Positions 62,527 to 64,000 of a stretch of 64,000 nt of DNA are shown piece by piece. This DNA is from Simiduia aestuariiviva (GTDB lineage: Bacteria; Pseudomonadota; Gammaproteobacteria; Pseudomonadales; Cellvibrionaceae), in assembly GCF_014192475.1 (NCBI RefSeq), contig NZ_JACHXZ010000004.1, positions 585,625 through 649,624 on the forward strand. Reading direction: 5' to 3'. The position numbers and the translations under genes were made by a program. Numbering within the stretch: position 1 is the stretch's first letter; each line of letters starts with the position of its first letter. The notes beneath the pieces are model-generated. The model was not told where the DNA came from, did not search any database, and worked only from the letters and a program-made list of their open reading frames with translations.

Positions 62527-62613
62527 TAACAAGCGGCTCTTGGTGGCCGCACAAAAGACGTGCGGCGGGACGGCTACGCTGTCGCTCCGCCGCCCCAAAG
62601 CCGGGCGTTATAT
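62527..62613 (+). other. attC14
   Basis: TAACAAGCGGCTCTTG to AAAGCCGGGCGTTATAT. Crossover after G62607. Confidence 0.9.
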
Positions 62614-62626
62614 TGCGTAGGAAGAC

Positions 62627-62989
62627 ATGAGCAACGAAGAGCTAATCAAGCAACTAATTCCGCTATGGTACGCCCAAAGGAAATGGGCTGAGGAATTATT
62701 GGTTCAATCATTCAACTTAGATAAAGTTGAAGATTTGCCTCGTGGTCGTAATCCTATTCCTGGTACAAACTGGATGTATGTAACACATGGAGTTGGTGTC
62801 GATGTATATAAAACGGAAGAAGTTGGCGGCATAGATTTTGACTTTGACAAACCAGACCCAGACCCTTGGCGGTTACAGATTCTGTTTGAAAAACAATATA
62901 ACGATGGAAATCTCAATTACAGCGCCTGCCGTCAACTGTTTGAAAATAAAGTGTTAGCAAAAGAAACAATTAAAAGGGTGCTTAGCTAA
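62627..62989 (+). CDS. Cassette 15: soluble protein, unknown
   Basis: 120 residues. The centre has THGVGVDVYKTEEVGGIDFDFDKP followed by DPWRLQILFEKQYNDG, giving a beta-hairpin-like and acidic core; the C-terminal half is helical. No signal or membrane helix. I do not recognise the family with any certainty. The ATG follows attC14 by 13 bases with GTAGGA upstream. Confidence 0.78.
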   Translation: MSNEELIKQLIPLWYAQRKWAEELLVQSFNLDKVEDLPRGRNPIPGTNWMYVTHGVGVDVYKTEEVGGIDFDFDKPDPDPWRLQILFEKQYNDGNLNYSACRQLFENKVLAKETIKRVLS

Positions 62990-62996
62990 TGCAATA

Positions 62997-63092
62997 TAAC
63001 AAGTTGCTCAAGTGCACTCCGGCCGCAAAAGGCGCGGCCTCCGCGGGACAGCCTACACTGCGTTTCGGCTGCCCCTTAGCAAAGCGTTATGC
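62997..63092 (+). other. attC15
   Basis: TAACAAGTTGCTCAAG to TTAGCAAAGCGTTATGC. Crossover after G63086. Confidence 0.9.
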
Positions 63093-63114
63093 AACCCGAG
63101 GGATTAGGACTCAT

Positions 63115-63453
63115 ATGAAATTTAAGAATCTAATTTTTGCATTTTTGCTTTTAATGCCGGCAGCATCATTCGCGGATGCAATGGAATGTAAAATTGGTCC
63201 ATTAGACATGGAGTTTGGTGGGAATAAGTGGCTTGTGTACGCTTGTAGTGACGGTAAATCAATAGTTGCAGTTAGTGCCCCAGGCAATCCAGCAATGCCA
63301 TTTTTCTTTTCAGTTGCACCAAAAAATGGAAGTTATACTGTAGCAGGAGAAGGCAACGGAGATAAAACAGCAAGTAAATCGGCATATGAGGCACTGTTAA
63401 AACTGGAAAAAAGAGATATTGAAGAAATTATCAAAAAAGCAAAAAATGCATAA
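63115..63453 (+). CDS. Cassette 16: small secreted protein (paralogue of cassette 3)
   Basis: 112 residues. The signal peptide ends near AASFADA; the mature part repeats the cassette-3 blocks (MECKIGPLDM, NKWLVYACSDGKSI, VSAPGNPAMPFFFSV, GEGNGDK, SKSAYE) with scattered substitutions. The ATG at 63115 is preferred; the longer frame from 62989 begins inside the previous attC. Both cysteines are kept. Function unknown. Confidence 0.87.
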   Translation: MKFKNLIFAFLLLMPAASFADAMECKIGPLDMEFGGNKWLVYACSDGKSIVAVSAPGNPAMPFFFSVAPKNGSYTVAGEGNGDKTASKSAYEALLKLEKRDIEEIIKKAKNA

Positions 63454-63552
63454 CAATTTTGTCATGTGCGACCGCCGTTCCGTTGGCCTTTTTGTGGTAG
63501 GTGTACCACAAAAAGGCCAACTACACTCCGGCGCCATACAAAGGCGTTATTG
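63451..63552 (+). other. attC16
   Basis: TAACAATTTTGTC to CAAAGGCGTTATTG with a long inner hairpin (GTTGGCCTTTTTGTGGTA and its complement). Crossover after G63546. Confidence 0.9.
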
Positions 63553-63909
63553 AGCCTTACCTTTTTCACGATAGGTAAGTAATGGATTTGAATTCTAGTG
63601 TGTGCCATTGATCGGCATGCCGGCATCAGGGAATGTGCTGTATCACCATCGCAGTTCCTTTCTTAGTGCCATAGACTGGCCCGCAGTATCGGCCAGCGCA
63701 TGCCTTCATTGTGGTTTGCCCTAAGTGGGTTTAAAAAGGTGTCAGGTAAGGTATTCTTACCACTTAAATCGCCACTGGCTTCGCTACCGCTCCGCTTACC
63801 AGCGTTGTAGCAGTTGCATACCAGCGGCCAATAACAAGCGGCTCTTGTGCGCCGCTAAATACGCGGCGGGACGGCCTACGCTATGCTCCGGCCGCCCCAA
63901 AGCCGGGCG
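63547..63909 (+). repeat. Cassette 17: ORF-less repeated cassette, copy E
   Basis: 363 bases, closest to copy C (TTACCTTTTTCAC opening, CTGGCC/GGCCAG hairpin). The 47-nt block is at 63715-63761 with one C-to-A change. A 70-codon plus-strand frame crosses its end but is absent from the other copies. Confidence 0.9.
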
Positions 63910-63915
63910 TTATAT
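63832..63915 (+). other. attC17
   Basis: TAACAAGCGGCTCTTG to AAAGCCGGGCGTTATAT. Crossover after G63909. Confidence 0.9.
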
Positions 63916-63926
63916 GAAGGAAAGAG

Positions 63927-64000
63927 ATGGGGCTTGATACTGTAGAACTCCTTATGGAAATAGAGGAGGAGTTTAATATTAAGATCTCCGATGAAGATGC
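63927..64000 (+). CDS. Cassette 18 (partial): acyl-carrier-protein-like protein lacking the usual Ser
   Basis: The start MGLDTVELLMEIEEEF followed by NIKISDEDA matches helix II onward of acyl carrier proteins (LDTVELVM.EEEF). The phosphopantetheine Ser that precedes LDTVEL in true ACPs is Gly2 here, and helix I is missing. An in-frame TGA at 63915-63917 with no start codon after it before 63927 rules out a longer N-terminus. GAAGGAAAGAG lies upstream. The rest of the gene is outside the window. Confidence 0.7.
   Translation, partial: MGLDTVELLMEIEEEFNIKISDED

Larger units (their letters stand above)
55125..64000. mobile_element. Chromosomal integron: intI, attI and at least 17 complete cassettes (continues past the window)
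   Basis: IntI on the minus strand is followed at its 5' side by an attI region and then plus-strand cassettes separated by 17 attC sites. Each attC starts with TAAC-like and ends with GTTRRRY-like core sites. Cassettes are visibly more AT-rich than the backbone genes, and no transposase, resistance gene or conjugation gene is seen, so this is a sedentary chromosomal integron. Twelve complete cassettes encode small proteins and five are copies of one ORF-less element; an eighteenth, ACP-like cassette is cut by the window end. Confidence 0.93.

Noticed and set aside
59741..63915. CRISPR-like array
   Set aside because: The repeats are long cassettes bounded by attC sites, not short repeats with unique spacers, and no cas genes are present.
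63725..63937. 70-codon plus-strand frame inside ORF-less copy E
   Set aside because: It crosses an attC and the next cassette start and is absent from the other copies.
1..64000. tRNA or rRNA genes
   Set aside because: No cloverleaf-like sequences with the TTC-arm consensus or rRNA segments were noticed on either strand.

Overview
The window reads as a 64-kb chromosomal stretch of an aerobic, Gram-negative gammaproteobacterium. Gene order over long blocks resembles the Pseudomonas / marine Cellvibrio-Saccharophagus-Simiduia type of chromosome: asmA-mutY-yggX, rppH-ptsP-lgt-thyA-folA, argA-argE-pit-DUF47-secretion ATPase, and glnE-ilvE-LPS core-msbA-hldE. The species assignment is inference; no rRNA or tRNA gene was seen.

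Layout. 1-5450: a partial gene, the yggX/mutY/asmA cluster (minus strand) and gcvT-gcvH with a strong terminator. 5473-7335: a three-gene minus-strand set (flavin/FMN-type oxidase, MerR regulator, PhzF epimerase-like protein). 7678-12076: a four-gene plus-strand cluster joining a type-1-copper-like secreted protein, a membrane-bound degenerate-GGDEF/intact-EAL protein, a DUF3034 outer-membrane-like protein and a truncated haemoglobin that carries a lipobox. 12139-15519: divergent metE/metR. 15550-26932: housekeeping genes (DUF3592 protein, rlmI, imelysin-like lipoprotein, HAD phosphatase, rppH, ptsP, NRDE protein, lgt, thyA, folA). 27227-32373: a six-gene TonB energising operon of the TtpC type (DUF3450, TtpC-like ExbB, ExbB, ExbD, TonB, TPR), followed convergently by a large TonB-dependent receptor. 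35370-42899 (minus strand): ilvD, argA, argE, a second PhzF protein, pit and DUF47. 43056-55107 (plus strand): a GspE/PilB-like ATPase, glnE, ilvE, then lipopolysaccharide core and export genes (waaG-like, WaaP-like kinase, rfbD-like, msbA, hldE).

55125 to the window end is a chromosomal integron. IntI is on the minus strand, with a near-consensus LexA box in its promoter. An attI region follows, then at least 17 complete cassettes plus the start of an eighteenth, all pointing away from intI and separated by recognisable attC sites. Twelve complete cassettes carry one small ORF: membrane proteins, an ankyrin protein, immunity-like proteins, two paralogous secreted proteins and unknowns. The partial eighteenth encodes an ACP-like protein.

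The most striking finding is that the other five complete cassettes (59741-60107, 61048-61411, 61412-61775, 61776-62139, 63547-63909) are copies of one ~364-bp element with no conserved ORF. They share a near-invariant 47-nt block ending in a small hairpin and contain what looks like a decayed internal attC. Three of them lie in direct tandem. This looks like a repeatedly inserted or duplicated non-coding integron cassette family, possibly an RNA gene or regulatory cassette.
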